Positions 33,495 to 42,323 of a stretch of 54,548 bases of DNA are shown piece after piece (position 1 is the stretch's first letter; each line of letters begins with the position of its first letter). This DNA is from DATFWC01 sp045801465. GTDB taxonomy: Bacteria > Pseudomonadota > Alphaproteobacteria > Rhizobiales > Xanthobacteraceae. The stretch is taken from assembly GCA_045801465.1 (NCBI GenBank), contig JBJMSU010000120.1, positions 1-54,548 of the forward strand, in the 5' to 3' direction. The notes beneath the pieces are model-generated. The model ran no database searches. It was not told the origin of the DNA and saw only the letters and a list, made by a program, of their open reading frames with translations. The position numbers were made by a program, and so were the translations under genes.

Positions 33495-34148
33495 CGGTCA
33501 CAGGTTCCTGCTGGAAGCTGATCTTCCGCTCCAGGCTCAGAACCAACGACTACTGGACGCCTTGGAAAGGGATTGGTGGACCCGCGCGTCGTTTGCTCGC
33601 GCGGTTACTCCGTCCAAACGAATCGAAGTCCTGAACTGCCGACATTGTTAGTATTGTTTTGGCCCCGAGGCAAGTTCAAAGAAGCAGTTCATGGAAGAGT
33701 TTTCGACATCTATTCTGAACTTCTCGGCGTTACAGCCGCAACAAAGAATTCGAGCTGCAGCTTCACGCACGCAATTGGCTATTGTCCTGCTCTATCCGCA
33801 CTCCGTTCGCGCTACGGCACAGCGATACGGCGCGTCAAGGTATCATGACACCACCAACGGCGCTGCGACTTGTTTTGCGGATCGCACTTGCCTACCTGAG
33901 CCAGCCACAGCCGTGACCTGGCCACACGAGGGCGCAAACATGGACATGTCAGCCAACGCAGGCATCTCGGCCACGTATTGTCTGACGGCCCGAAACCGAC
34001 CGGCAGACGCTACTGCGTGAACGGGACCGCGCCGAGATTCGTGCCTGCCGGCGCCGGATAGCACCGCTCGCGCGCTTTTGTATCGCCGCAGTCCAGATGC
34101 GGTTCGCATCTGGCAACCGCAAACGTATCGATTTGTTGGTGAACAACG
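33495..34148. other. 650-base stretch without a clear gene
   Basis: Between divergent mucR and the S9 peptidase gene. Composition is less GC-rich than neighbouring genes. Short frames on both strands lack family resemblance and good ribosome sites. A perfect hairpin lies at 34093-34113. The part next to mucR probably contains its autoregulated promoter. Confidence 0.4.
34093..34113. promoter_or_regulatory. perfect 9-bp inverted repeat before the S9 gene
   Basis: CCAGATGCG, GTT, CGCATCTGG. It ends 35 bases before the peptidase ATG. It may be an operator or an mRNA leader hairpin. Confidence 0.4.
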
Positions 34149-36284
34149 ATGCTCGAACGCATTATCGATCGCGTGGCTCCGCCGCAGGCCGAACGCAAGC
34201 CCACGAGATCGATGTGGCACGGAGTTTCTCTGGTCGATGACTTCGCCTGGCTCCGGGCCGCCAATTGGCAGGAGGTGATGCGCGATCCCGGCAAGCTCGA
34301 TCCCGCGATCAGGGCCTATCTGGAAGCCGAGAACCGCTATGCCGATCACGTCCTGGCCGACACCGTCGGTTTGCAGGAGGCGCTGTTCGCCGAAATGAAG
34401 GGCCGCATCAAGGAGGACGATTCCAGCGTTCCGGCGCCGGACGGTCCCTACGCCTACTCTTTGCGTTACCGCCAAGGCGGGCAGCATCCGGTGATCTGCC
34501 GTCAGGACCGCGCGGGAGGAGCCGAAGCCATCCTGCTGGACGGCGACGAGCTGGCGCACGGCAAGCCCTATTTCCATCTCGGGGCGACGCGCCACGCGCC
34601 GGATCATCACCTGCTCGCATGGTCGGCCGATGAAGCCGGAGCCGAGTTCTACACCATCCGCATCCGTGATCTTAAGAGCGGGGTCGATCTCGCCGATATC
34701 GTGCCCGATGCCGGCGGGTCGGTGGTGTGGACCAACGACGCTTCGGCCTTCTACTACGTCCGCCTCGACCGCAACCACCGGCCCTCGCGCGTGTTCCGGC
34801 ACCGGCTCGGAACGCCCGTCGAAGACGACCTCCTCGTCTATGAGGAAACCGCGCCGGGATACTTCGTCTCGATCGCGGCCGGCCAGTCCCGCCGCTTTGC
34901 CGAGATCTCGATCCACGATCACGAGACCTCGGAATGCCGGCTCCTCGATCTCGATGATGCGGATGCGGCTCCGACGCTGGTCACCCCGCGCGAAAAGTCC
35001 GTCCAATACGACAGCGAACATCACCCGGCGCTGTTCGGCCAGCCAGCGCTCGTTCTACGGACCAATGTCGATGGGGCCGAGGACTTCAAGATCGTGTGGA
35101 CGCCGCTCGCCAACACCGCGCGTGAGAATTGGCGCGATCTCGTTCCGCACCGCCCCGGAATCTACCTGCTGTCATACGTGCTGCTGGCCGATTGGCTGAT
35201 CCGCCTGGAGCGTGAAGAAGGACTGCCCCGCATCGTGATCCGGCATCTCGAGTCGGGCCAAGAGCACGCGATCGGCTTCGACGAAGAGGCGTATTCGCTC
35301 GGCGTCGACGGTGGATACGAGTTTGCCACCAATCTCATTCGCTTCACCTATTCGTCGATGACGACGCCCGCCGAGATCTGGGACTATGATCTCTCGACCC
35401 AAGCTCGCACGCTGCGCAAGCGCCAGGAGGTGCCCTCAGGCCACGACCCGTCCGCTTATGTGACGCGGCGGCTGTTCGCGCCCAGCGCTGATGGCGAAAT
35501 GGTTCCGATTTCGCTGCTCCACCGCAAGGACCTGCCGCGCGACGGCAGCGCGCCGTGCCTGCTCTACGGCTACGGCGCCTACGGGCTTTCGATCCCGGCC
35601 GCCTTCAGCACCAATCGGCTGTCTTTGGTGGAGCGCGGCTTCATCTTTGCCATTGCTCACGTCCGGGGCGGGACCGACAAGGGATGGCGCTGGTATCGCG
35701 AGGGCAAGCTCGCCAAGAAGCACAACACTTTCGCCGATTTCACCGCCGTTGCCGAATATCTCGTGGCGCAGCGTTGGACGGAAGCGGAGCGGATCGTTGC
35801 CCAGGGCGGCTCGGCCGGCGGAATGCTGGTGGGCGCCGTCGCCAACATGCGGCCGGACGCCTTCGGAGCCATCATCGCCGAAGTGCCGTTCGTCGACGTT
35901 CTCAACACCATGCTCGACGACACGTTGCCGCTGACGCCGCCGGAATGGCCCGAATGGGGCAACCCCATCGCGGACGCCGAGGCCTTTCGCCGCATCGCGA
36001 GCTATTCGCCGTACGAGAACGTGCGGCCGCAGAAATATCCAAACATGCTCGTGCTCACCGGGGTGTCGGACCCCCGCGTCACCTATTGGGAACCGGCGAA
36101 ATGGGTCGCGCGACTGCGCCACCTGGAAACCGACGGGAGCTTGCTCGCTTTCCGCACCAATATGGAGGCGGGCCACGCCGGAGCCGCCGGCCGTTTCGAC
36201 CGGCTGAAGGAAGTGGCGCTGACCTACGCATTCGCCATCAAGGTCACGCGAACGAATGGCGACCGAGTGGCGAGTCGTGAGTAG
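34149..36284 (+). CDS. S9A oligopeptidase (oligopeptidase B-like)
   Basis: Serine oligopeptidase of 711 residues. The N-terminal beta-propeller domain spans about residues 70-420. The alpha/beta-hydrolase domain carries the nucleophile Ser in QGGSAGGML (about 560) and the His in NMEAGHAGAAG (about 678). The phrase YGAYGLSIPAAFSTNRLSLV is typical of oligopeptidase B. Family enzymes cut short peptides after basic residues in the cytoplasm or periplasm. No signal peptide is visible. Confidence 0.93.
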   Translation: MLERIIDRVAPPQAERKPTRSMWHGVSLVDDFAWLRAANWQEVMRDPGKLDPAIRAYLEAENRYADHVLADTVGLQEALFAEMKGRIKEDDSSVPAPDGPYAYSLRYRQGGQHPVICRQDRAGGAEAILLDGDELAHGKPYFHLGATRHAPDHHLLAWSADEAGAEFYTIRIRDLKSGVDLADIVPDAGGSVVWTNDASAFYYVRLDRNHRPSRVFRHRLGTPVEDDLLVYEETAPGYFVSIAAGQSRRFAEISIHDHETSECRLLDLDDADAAPTLVTPREKSVQYDSEHHPALFGQPALVLRTNVDGAEDFKIVWTPLANTARENWRDLVPHRPGIYLLSYVLLADWLIRLEREEGLPRIVIRHLESGQEHAIGFDEEAYSLGVDGGYEFATNLIRFTYSSMTTPAEIWDYDLSTQARTLRKRQEVPSGHDPSAYVTRRLFAPSADGEMVPISLLHRKDLPRDGSAPCLLYGYGAYGLSIPAAFSTNRLSLVERGFIFAIAHVRGGTDKGWRWYREGKLAKKHNTFADFTAVAEYLVAQRWTEAERIVAQGGSAGGMLVGAVANMRPDAFGAIIAEVPFVDVLNTMLDDTLPLTPPEWPEWGNPIADAEAFRRIASYSPYENVRPQKYPNMLVLTGVSDPRVTYWEPAKWVARLRHLETDGSLLAFRTNMEAGHAGAAGRFDRLKEVALTYAFAIKVTRTNGDRVASRE

Positions 36285-36320
36285 CAGGGAGTAGACAGGC
36301 GATCTATCCTCGCCATTCGC

Positions 36321-37097
36321 TTACTCGCGGGTCGCAAGATAGGCGCGCAGCTCGTCGATGGAGGAGAACTTCACGGTCCCCTGAGCGAGCTCGGCCTCGA
36401 TCGAGCCATCCGTGTAGAGCGTATAAGCCATTCCATCGATCACCCCGGACTTGAAGATCTGCACCTCGTCAGCGACCGCCGGCGCCCATGCGGCCTCTGC
36501 TTTGTCGGCTGGCTCGGCCTCGATCGCAGAAATCCGTTCGGCATCGACATGATGCGGCGCCTCGGCCTCCGGTTGACCCGCTTCCAAGTTCTTTTCCGCG
36601 GAGGCCTCCGGCATCGTTTGCGGTCCAGGCAGGCGCGGCGGCTTCTCGGCCGGCCGTTCCGACGTCACGGCTTGCGGCGTCTCCTGCGGCGACGGCTCGG
36701 GAGGCGGAGATCGGTCGCGGTCTGCCGCGTGTGGCATTTCGATCGCCGGCTCGAGCGGCGACGCCGGAGCTTCAGGCCCGGACCCGGCACGCGTTCTTGC
36801 AGCACCCAATGGAGCGATGAACGGCACCTGCGCATCCGGCGGTGCTGCGGCCCGCTCGGGCGGCTCGAGACCAAGCGCGCGCGGCAACGGCCGCGCCTCG
36901 AGCGCTTGCGCGATGCGCCGCAATTGCCGGATCGCCGATCCCAGGCCGATCAGAATCAAGCCGCCAACGAATGCCGTCGCGCCGACGACGATCAGCGTAT
37001 GGCCGAAAGCGCCCGCGCTGGTGGCAATGCCGAAGGCCACCAAAACGAGTCCGGCCAGGGCCATGATCAGGCCCAGAGCCAACAGGATAACGTGCAT
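36321..37097 (-). CDS. membrane protein with long Pro/Ala/Glu linker
   Basis: Protein of 258 residues. Two membrane helices (about 4-26 and 34-56) are followed by a disordered-looking Pro/Ala/Glu-rich stretch to about residue 205. A small C-terminal domain reads VIDGMAYTLYTDGSIEAELA. Similar proteins recur in Bradyrhizobium-type genomes. The C-terminal module may sit in the cytoplasm and bind a partner; that is inference. It converges on the S9 peptidase gene. Confidence 0.78.
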   Translation of the reverse strand: MHVILLALGLIMALAGLVLVAFGIATSAGAFGHTLIVVGATAFVGGLILIGLGSAIRQLRRIAQALEARPLPRALGLEPPERAAAPPDAQVPFIAPLGAARTRAGSGPEAPASPLEPAIEMPHAADRDRSPPPEPSPQETPQAVTSERPAEKPPRLPGPQTMPEASAEKNLEAGQPEAEAPHHVDAERISAIEAEPADKAEAAWAPAVADEVQIFKSGVIDGMAYTLYTDGSIEAELAQGTVKFSSIDELRAYLATRE

Positions 37098-37376
37098 GCC
37101 CGATCGACCTCTGCCCCCGGCGCGGGGCTCAAGAGCGGTCGATTACGTCTCTCAAGCCCGCCGCCATCCTCCCCGAGATGACCAAATCTTGACCCGGTCA
37201 CGGTCCACTCGCAAGCATTGCGACAAGTCGGGGTGCCGACTTCCCGTCGATTTCGGGTTCTTCGCGCATGCACGGAGGCCCTGCGCCCGCCGTCGAGCGT
37301 TGCGCCTGCGGCGGGACCGGCCTATCTAGATGCCGATCATTTCCACCCCCCGACTATTGATCCGAGGAGGACGCCG

Positions 37377-37976
37377 ATGTCGTTCACGCTGCCTGACCTT
37401 CCTTACGCACATGATACGCTGGCACCGCACATGTCGCGCGAGACTCTCGAATACCACCACGACAAGCACCACCTCGCTTACGTGAACACGGCTAACAACC
37501 TCATCAAAGGCACGGAATGGGAAGGCAAATCGCTCGAGGAGGTGGTCAAGGGCTCGTTCGGCAAGCACGCCACGCTCTTCAACAACGCCGGCCAGCATTA
37601 CAACCACACGCACTTCTGGAAATGGATGAAGCCGGGCGGCGGCGGCGACAAGATCCCGGGCGAGCTCGAAAAGAAGATCACCTCCGATCTCGGCTCGGTC
37701 GCCAAGATGAAGGAGGAATTCACCCAGGCGGGCGTGACCCAATTCGGCTCCGGCTGGGCCTGGCTTGCCGTCAAGGACGGTAAGATCACCGTCATGAAGA
37801 CGCCGAACGGCGAGAATCCCCTGGTGCATGGGGCCAAGCCCATCCTCGGCTGCGATGTGTGGGAGCATTCCTACTACATCGACTATCGCAACCGCCGCCC
37901 CGACTATCTCAAGGCGTTCCTCGACAACCTCGTCAACTGGGATTACGTCGCCGAGATGTACGCGGCCGCCAAGTAG
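37377..37976 (+). CDS. sodB: iron superoxide dismutase
   Basis: Enzyme of 199 residues that converts superoxide to peroxide and oxygen. Metal ligands are visible: His in YHHDKHH, His in HYNHTHFWKW, and Asp and His in CDVWEHSYYIDY. AGQHYNHTHFW and the AGVTQFGSGWAWL stretch (with Gln, Gly positions typical of iron enzymes) favour SodB. GAGGAGG lies 6 bases before the ATG at 37377; the longer upstream frame is not used. A long hairpin follows 20 bases after the stop. Confidence 0.95.
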   Translation: MSFTLPDLPYAHDTLAPHMSRETLEYHHDKHHLAYVNTANNLIKGTEWEGKSLEEVVKGSFGKHATLFNNAGQHYNHTHFWKWMKPGGGGDKIPGELEKKITSDLGSVAKMKEEFTQAGVTQFGSGWAWLAVKDGKITVMKTPNGENPLVHGAKPILGCDVWEHSYYIDYRNRRPDYLKAFLDNLVNWDYVAEMYAAAK

Positions 37977-37995
37977 CGCGGCCGTTTTGCCTCTG

Positions 37996-38065
37996 GTGCC
38001 CCGCTTCCGAAGTTCGTGATACATGGCGGCCCCCTCTGACACGAACTTCGGAAGCCAAGGGGCAC
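37996..38065. repeat. long inverted repeat after sodB
   Basis: GTGCCCCGCTTCCGAAGTTC and three more bases (37996-38018) pair with 38040-38065 apart from a 3-base insertion. The loop is 21 bases. It could terminate sodB transcription, but similar arms recur just downstream, which points to an intergenic palindromic repeat family. Confidence 0.7.
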
Positions 38066-38083
38066 TAGCAAGTCTATGATCCT

Positions 38084-38157
38084 AGTGCCGCTTTTCGATT
38101 TGACGTTCCCGCACGAGTTTGCGGCAGGCGGTGTAGGAACTTCAAATCGGCGGCACT
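38084..38157. repeat. second inverted repeat of the same cluster
   Basis: AGTGCCGCTTTTCGATTTGA with six further bases (38084-38109) pairs imperfectly with 38136-38157 (GGAACTTCAAATCGGCGGCACT less its last bases). A third smaller copy, GTGCCCCGAACCCGAAGTTCG, starts at 38160. All arms share GTGCC and GAAGTTC-like ends. Confidence 0.6.
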
Positions 38158-38213
38158 CGTGCCCCGAACCCGAAGTTCGCATACGTTTGCCGCGGAATCG
38201 GGACACGAGCCAC

Positions 38214-39878
38214 ATGCCGTGCGAGAACCAGGATCAGCAGGGCTTCGAGCGTGGTCTCAAGCCCCGCTTTTCCTCTCGGCGTCTGCCCGATCTGCTCGCC
38301 ATCACGACGTTGATCATTGTTGCGGCGGTCGCCGGGCTGACTTTCCGCGACTACGGGCTCGGCTGGGACGACTATACCCACGCGCAGTACGGCGATCTCC
38401 TGCTTTCGCTGTACCGATCGGGCTTCGCGGATCGGCGTGCCTTCACCTTCGTCAATCTCTACATGTACGGCGGCGGGTTCGACATGCTCGCCGCGCTGGC
38501 GGCGAAAATCTCACCCTTCGGTCTGTTCGAGACGCGTCGGCTGGCCGGGGCAGGCGTGGGTCTCGTGGGGCTTTTCGCCACGTGGCGGATCGGGCGGCGG
38601 GTCGCCGGCCCGGTCGGCGGGCTTGTTGCCCTCATCCTGCTCGCCACCTGCCCGCTCTACTACGGGCACATGTTCATGAATCCCAAGGACGCGCCCTTCG
38701 CCGCCGCGATGGCGCTGCTCCTTCTCGGCTTGGTGCGGAGCCTGGAAGAATATCCGCGAGCGACGCCGCAAACCGTGGCGCTGTTCGGCGTCGGCCTCGG
38801 CCTCACCGTCGGATCGCGCATCATCGGCGGAATGGCCGGCCTCTATGCAGCGGCGGCGATCGCGCTCATCATTGCGGTAGAGGCGCGCCGGTCCGGCCTG
38901 CGGGATGCAGGCGTATGCGCCGGCCGATTTGTCTTGAGCCTCGCTCCCGGTCTCGTCATCGCCTATCTGGTCATGGGCCTGGTCTGGCCATGGGCGGTGA
39001 TTGATCCGCTCAATCCCGTACGCTCTCTCGAATATTTTTCGGTCTTTTTCGAAAAGCCGTGGAAGGAAATGTTCGCCGGCGCACTGGTGCCGGTGCCGGA
39101 TATGCCGCGCAGTTACGTGCCGACGCTGTTTGCGTTGCAGATGCCGGAAGCCTTTCTCGCGCTGGCGCTCGCCGGGACGGTCCTGGCCTTGATCGCCACG
39201 GTCCGCGGCGAGGAGCCGTTACCGCGGCGCGCCGCGCTTCTGCTGCTCGCCGCCGCCGCCATCGTGCCCATCGTCATCGCCCTGGTGACACGCCCTGCCC
39301 TTTACAATGGCATCCGGCACTTCGTTTTCGTGACGCCGCCGCTGGCGACGCTCGGCGGTCTGGCCGGGGCGCGACTCTATGACTGGCTGGCCGGCCATGG
39401 ACGGGCCGCCGCTGCAGCCGGCATCGCCCTGTTCGCGGCGGCTGGCGCGTTGCCGGCAGTCGAGCTCGTACGGCTGCACCCCTTCCAGTACACGTACTTC
39501 AATCGCATCGCCGGCGGCGTTGCCGGAGCCGACGAACGTTACATGCTCGATTATTGGGGTCTCTCGTTGAAGCAAGCCGCCGAGGCGCTGCGCGCCCGGC
39601 TTGCCGCGCAGCACGAGACGCCGCCGGCCGGCCGGCCGTGGAAAATCGCGGTATGCGGCCCGCATCCGCCGGCGGAAGTCGCCTTGGGCACAGACTTCGT
39701 CACCACCTGGAATCCTAACGGCGCCGATTTCGCGCTGATGCTCGGCGAGTTCTACTGCGCCACATTCGACGCGCCCGTCATCGCCGAAGTGGCGCGCGAG
39801 GGCGTGGTGTATGCGCGCGCCTACGACATTCGCGGCCGCTCGTTCACAACCCTGTTCACGATCCCGCCGGTGGAGTGA
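38214..39878 (+). CDS. GT39-like membrane glycosyltransferase
   Basis: Protein of 554 residues with about 10-12 membrane helices. The first periplasmic loop after helix 1 contains FRDYGLGWDDYTHAQYG, resembling the acidic DD/DE active site of GT39/ArnT/PMT-type enzymes that use polyprenyl-phosphate sugar donors. The phrase YYGHMFMNPKDAPFAAAMA is also typical. The acceptor is unknown. The ATG at 38214 is preferred since the 46 residues before it are encoded by the palindromic repeats. Confidence 0.8.
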   Translation: MPCENQDQQGFERGLKPRFSSRRLPDLLAITTLIIVAAVAGLTFRDYGLGWDDYTHAQYGDLLLSLYRSGFADRRAFTFVNLYMYGGGFDMLAALAAKISPFGLFETRRLAGAGVGLVGLFATWRIGRRVAGPVGGLVALILLATCPLYYGHMFMNPKDAPFAAAMALLLLGLVRSLEEYPRATPQTVALFGVGLGLTVGSRIIGGMAGLYAAAAIALIIAVEARRSGLRDAGVCAGRFVLSLAPGLVIAYLVMGLVWPWAVIDPLNPVRSLEYFSVFFEKPWKEMFAGALVPVPDMPRSYVPTLFALQMPEAFLALALAGTVLALIATVRGEEPLPRRAALLLLAAAAIVPIVIALVTRPALYNGIRHFVFVTPPLATLGGLAGARLYDWLAGHGRAAAAAGIALFAAAGALPAVELVRLHPFQYTYFNRIAGGVAGADERYMLDYWGLSLKQAAEALRARLAAQHETPPAGRPWKIAVCGPHPPAEVALGTDFVTTWNPNGADFALMLGEFYCATFDAPVIAEVAREGVVYARAYDIRGRSFTTLFTIPPVE

Positions 39879-39881
39879 GTT

Positions 39882-40033
39882 GTAGGGTGAGGTTGAGGCG
39901 CCGCGCTCGGCTTGCGAAAGGGACCGCTGCCTGCCGCGCCGAAACCCACCGGTAGCGGGCCACGATGGTGGGTTTCGGCGCGCGACACTGCGACTGCAGC
40001 GCGCAGCCTCGCGACGCCCTCAACCCGCCCTGC
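39882..40033. mobile_element. 150-base palindromic element, copy 1
   Basis: Starts GTAGGGTGAGGTTGAGGCGC and ends in an inverse-like CCCTCAACCCGCCCTGC. In the middle, GCGCCGAAACCCACC (39936-39950) pairs perfectly with GGTGGGTTTCGGCGC (39967-39981). The same plan recurs at 54357-54509. It has no coding capacity, so it is a MITE-like or REP-like repeat. It sits between convergent genes and may end transcription from both sides. Confidence 0.65.
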
Positions 40034-40039
40034 AGATCA

Positions 40040-40903
40040 TCAGCCGTGCGCAAAATCCCAATAGAGCTCGCGCGCGCGGCGGTAGAGCGGCCCCGGCTGG
40101 AGCGAACGGTCATCAATGCGCACGACCGGCATGACCTTGGAATAATTTCCGGTCGAGAAAATTTCGTCGGCGGTTTCGAAATCGCGGTAGCGCAGCGTCG
40201 TTTCCATGACCATGACGCCGTCGGCGCGCAACAGGCTGATCACCCGCTGGCGGGTGATGCCGTTGAGGAATGTGCCGTTCGGCAGCGGCGTGAACACGAC
40301 GCCATCCTTTGCCATAAAGATATTGGCGGTCGCGAGCTCCGCGACGTTGCCGAGCATGTCGCAAACCACGCAATTGGCAAACCCTTGCGACTGCGCCTCG
40401 AGCAAGGCGCGCGCATTGTTCGGGTAGAGGCAGCCGGCCTTGGCGTCGAGCGGCATCGTCTCCGAAGTGGGACGCCGGTAGCGCGACAGCGTAATGGAAA
40501 AACCTTCGGGCTTGCGCATCGGCGCCTCGTACAGCGTGAGGCACCACTGGGTCGATTCCGGATCGGGCGCAACCAGCAGGGCACCGGCGCGCTCGGCCCA
40601 GTACATGGGACGGATATAGAGTGCGGTATTCGTCTCGAACCGCTTCATGCCGTCCGCCACCAGGCCGAGCCAGGTGTCGGCCGTGACGGCCGGTTTCATC
40701 CACAGCGCCTGGGCCGACTGATTGACGCGCGCGCAGTGCAGATCGAGATCGGGCGTCACCCCTTCGAAGGCGCGCGCGCCGTCGAACACCGAGGAGCCGA
40801 GCCAGGCTGCATGCGTGCGCGCTCCCATGAGGGGAATGTTGCCCTCGTGCCAGTCACCGGCGAAAAACGTCCACGTCTTGGACGGCGCAGTTGCAAGAGC
40901 CAT
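40040..40903 (-). CDS. branched-chain-type class IV aminotransferase
   Basis: PLP-dependent aminotransferase of 287 residues. The PLP Lys lies in PLDAKAGCLYPNN. GNVAELATANIFMAKDG and LNGITRQRVISLL are the conserved class IV stretches. WTFFAGDWHEGNIPLMGART matches the usual start of branched-chain aminotransferases in rhizobia. It probably interconverts branched-chain amino and keto acids; D-amino-acid or aminodeoxychorismate lyase roles cannot be fully excluded. The M20 peptidase gene lies 34 bases upstream in the same direction. Confidence 0.92.
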   Translation of the reverse strand: MALATAPSKTWTFFAGDWHEGNIPLMGARTHAAWLGSSVFDGARAFEGVTPDLDLHCARVNQSAQALWMKPAVTADTWLGLVADGMKRFETNTALYIRPMYWAERAGALLVAPDPESTQWCLTLYEAPMRKPEGFSITLSRYRRPTSETMPLDAKAGCLYPNNARALLEAQSQGFANCVVCDMLGNVAELATANIFMAKDGVVFTPLPNGTFLNGITRQRVISLLRADGVMVMETTLRYRDFETADEIFSTGNYSKVMPVVRIDDRSLQPGPLYRRARELYWDFAHG

Positions 40904-40937
40904 GGTGTGTTCCTGGCCGGCGCGCCGGCGATAAATC

Positions 40938-42320
40938 TCACTCCGCCAGCGCCGCGAGGATGCGCGCCCAGCTGCGGATGCCGTGGTGGAACGAGGCGAG
41001 ATCGTATTTCTCGTTGGGCGAGTGGATGCGGTCGTCGTCGAGACCGAAGCCGATCAGCAACGTGTCCATGCCGAGCATGCGCTTGAAGTCCGCCACGATC
41101 GGAATCGATGCGCCGGAGCCGATGAGCGCGGCGTCCTTTCCCCATTCCTCGGCGAGTGCACGGCGCGCGGCGCCGAGCGCCGGCATGCCCCAGTCGAGCG
41201 CGATCGCCGGCGCGGCAGCATGGCTGATGAATTCGGCCCTGCAGTCGGCCGGCAGCCGTGCGCGCACGAAGGCGCGGAAGGCATCGCGGATGCGCTCCGG
41301 ATCCTGATCGCCGACGAGCCGAAACGACACCTTCGCGGACGCTTGCGCCGGGATCACCGTCTTCGAGCCTTCGCCGGTATAGCCGCCGACGATCCCGTTC
41401 ACGTCGCAAGTCGGCCGCGACGACAGCTGCTCGATCAGCAGCCGATCCTTTTCGCCGGCTGGAATTTTCAAGCCCACCTGACCGAGAAAGCTCTCGGGCT
41501 CGAGCCCGAGCGCCTCCCACTGCCGACGAATGTCGGTCGGCAGCTCGTGCACGCCGCCATAGAACCCCGGAATCGTGATGCGGCCGTCGTCGTCATGGAT
41601 CGCCGCCAGAATCCTGGTGAGCACACGGATCGGGTTCTGCGCCGCGCCGCCGAACAGGCCGGAATGCAGATCGCGATCCGCGGCATGAATCGTCACCTCT
41701 TCGTAGACGAGACCGCGCAACGAGGTGGTGATCGCCGGTGTCCCGGCATCCCACATGTTGGTGTCGCACACGAGCGCGAGATCGGCCTTGAGCTCGGCCG
41801 CGCTCGCCTCCACCAACGCCGGCAGGCTCTTCGACCCGCACTCCTCCTCGCCCTCGATGACGATCTTGATGCCGAGCGGCAGCGAGCCGGTCACCGCTTT
41901 GAAGGCGCGGCATGCTTCCACGAAGGTCATGACCTGGCCTTTGTCGTCGCAGGCGCCGCGCGCGACGATAATCTTGCGCCCGCCGGCAAGTTTTGCGAGG
42001 CGCGGCTCGAACGGCGGGGTCTCCCACAGATCGAGCGGGTCGACGGGCTGAACGTCGTAGTGGCCGTAGAACAGAACGTGCGGACCGGCGCCGTTGCCGG
42101 CGGCGCCGATCACCACGGGATGACCGGCGGTGGGACGTACGGACGTGGTGAAGCCGATCGAAGCAAGGTCTGCGGCGATGTGATCCGCCGCCAGGCGGCA
42201 GTGGTCCTTGTAGGCAGGATCGGTGGAGATCGACGGAATCCGGAGGAATGCGAACAGACGCTCGAGACTTTGGTCGAGGTCGGCATCGATCCGGTTGAGC
42301 ACGGCGTTCGAAGCACGCAT
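40938..42320 (-). CDS. M20-family dipeptidase
   Basis: Metallopeptidase of 460 residues. Zinc-ligand motifs are FYGHYDVQPVD (about 89), RGACDDKGQ, EGEEECGS and the dimerisation-domain HSGLFGGAAQNP. The lid domain is about residues 215-345. This is the typical layout of M20 dipeptidases (PepV/CNDP-like) acting on short peptides in the cytoplasm. It lies 3 bases after the HerA-like gene, so these and the aminotransferase form one minus-strand unit. Confidence 0.93.
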   Translation of the reverse strand: MRASNAVLNRIDADLDQSLERLFAFLRIPSISTDPAYKDHCRLAADHIAADLASIGFTTSVRPTAGHPVVIGAAGNGAGPHVLFYGHYDVQPVDPLDLWETPPFEPRLAKLAGGRKIIVARGACDDKGQVMTFVEACRAFKAVTGSLPLGIKIVIEGEEECGSKSLPALVEASAAELKADLALVCDTNMWDAGTPAITTSLRGLVYEEVTIHAADRDLHSGLFGGAAQNPIRVLTRILAAIHDDDGRITIPGFYGGVHELPTDIRRQWEALGLEPESFLGQVGLKIPAGEKDRLLIEQLSSRPTCDVNGIVGGYTGEGSKTVIPAQASAKVSFRLVGDQDPERIRDAFRAFVRARLPADCRAEFISHAAAPAIALDWGMPALGAARRALAEEWGKDAALIGSGASIPIVADFKRMLGMDTLLIGFGLDDDRIHSPNEKYDLASFHHGIRSWARILAALAE

Positions 42321-42323
42321 GAC

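Noticed and set aside
33573..34020. Short plus-strand frames in the gap before the S9 peptidase
   Set aside because: No ribosome site, family motif or codon pattern like that of the neighbours. I left the region as intergenic.
38076..38213. Upstream start adding 46 residues to the GT39-like protein
   Set aside because: The added residues are encoded by the palindromic repeat arms; the ATG at 38214 precedes the first membrane helix at a normal distance.
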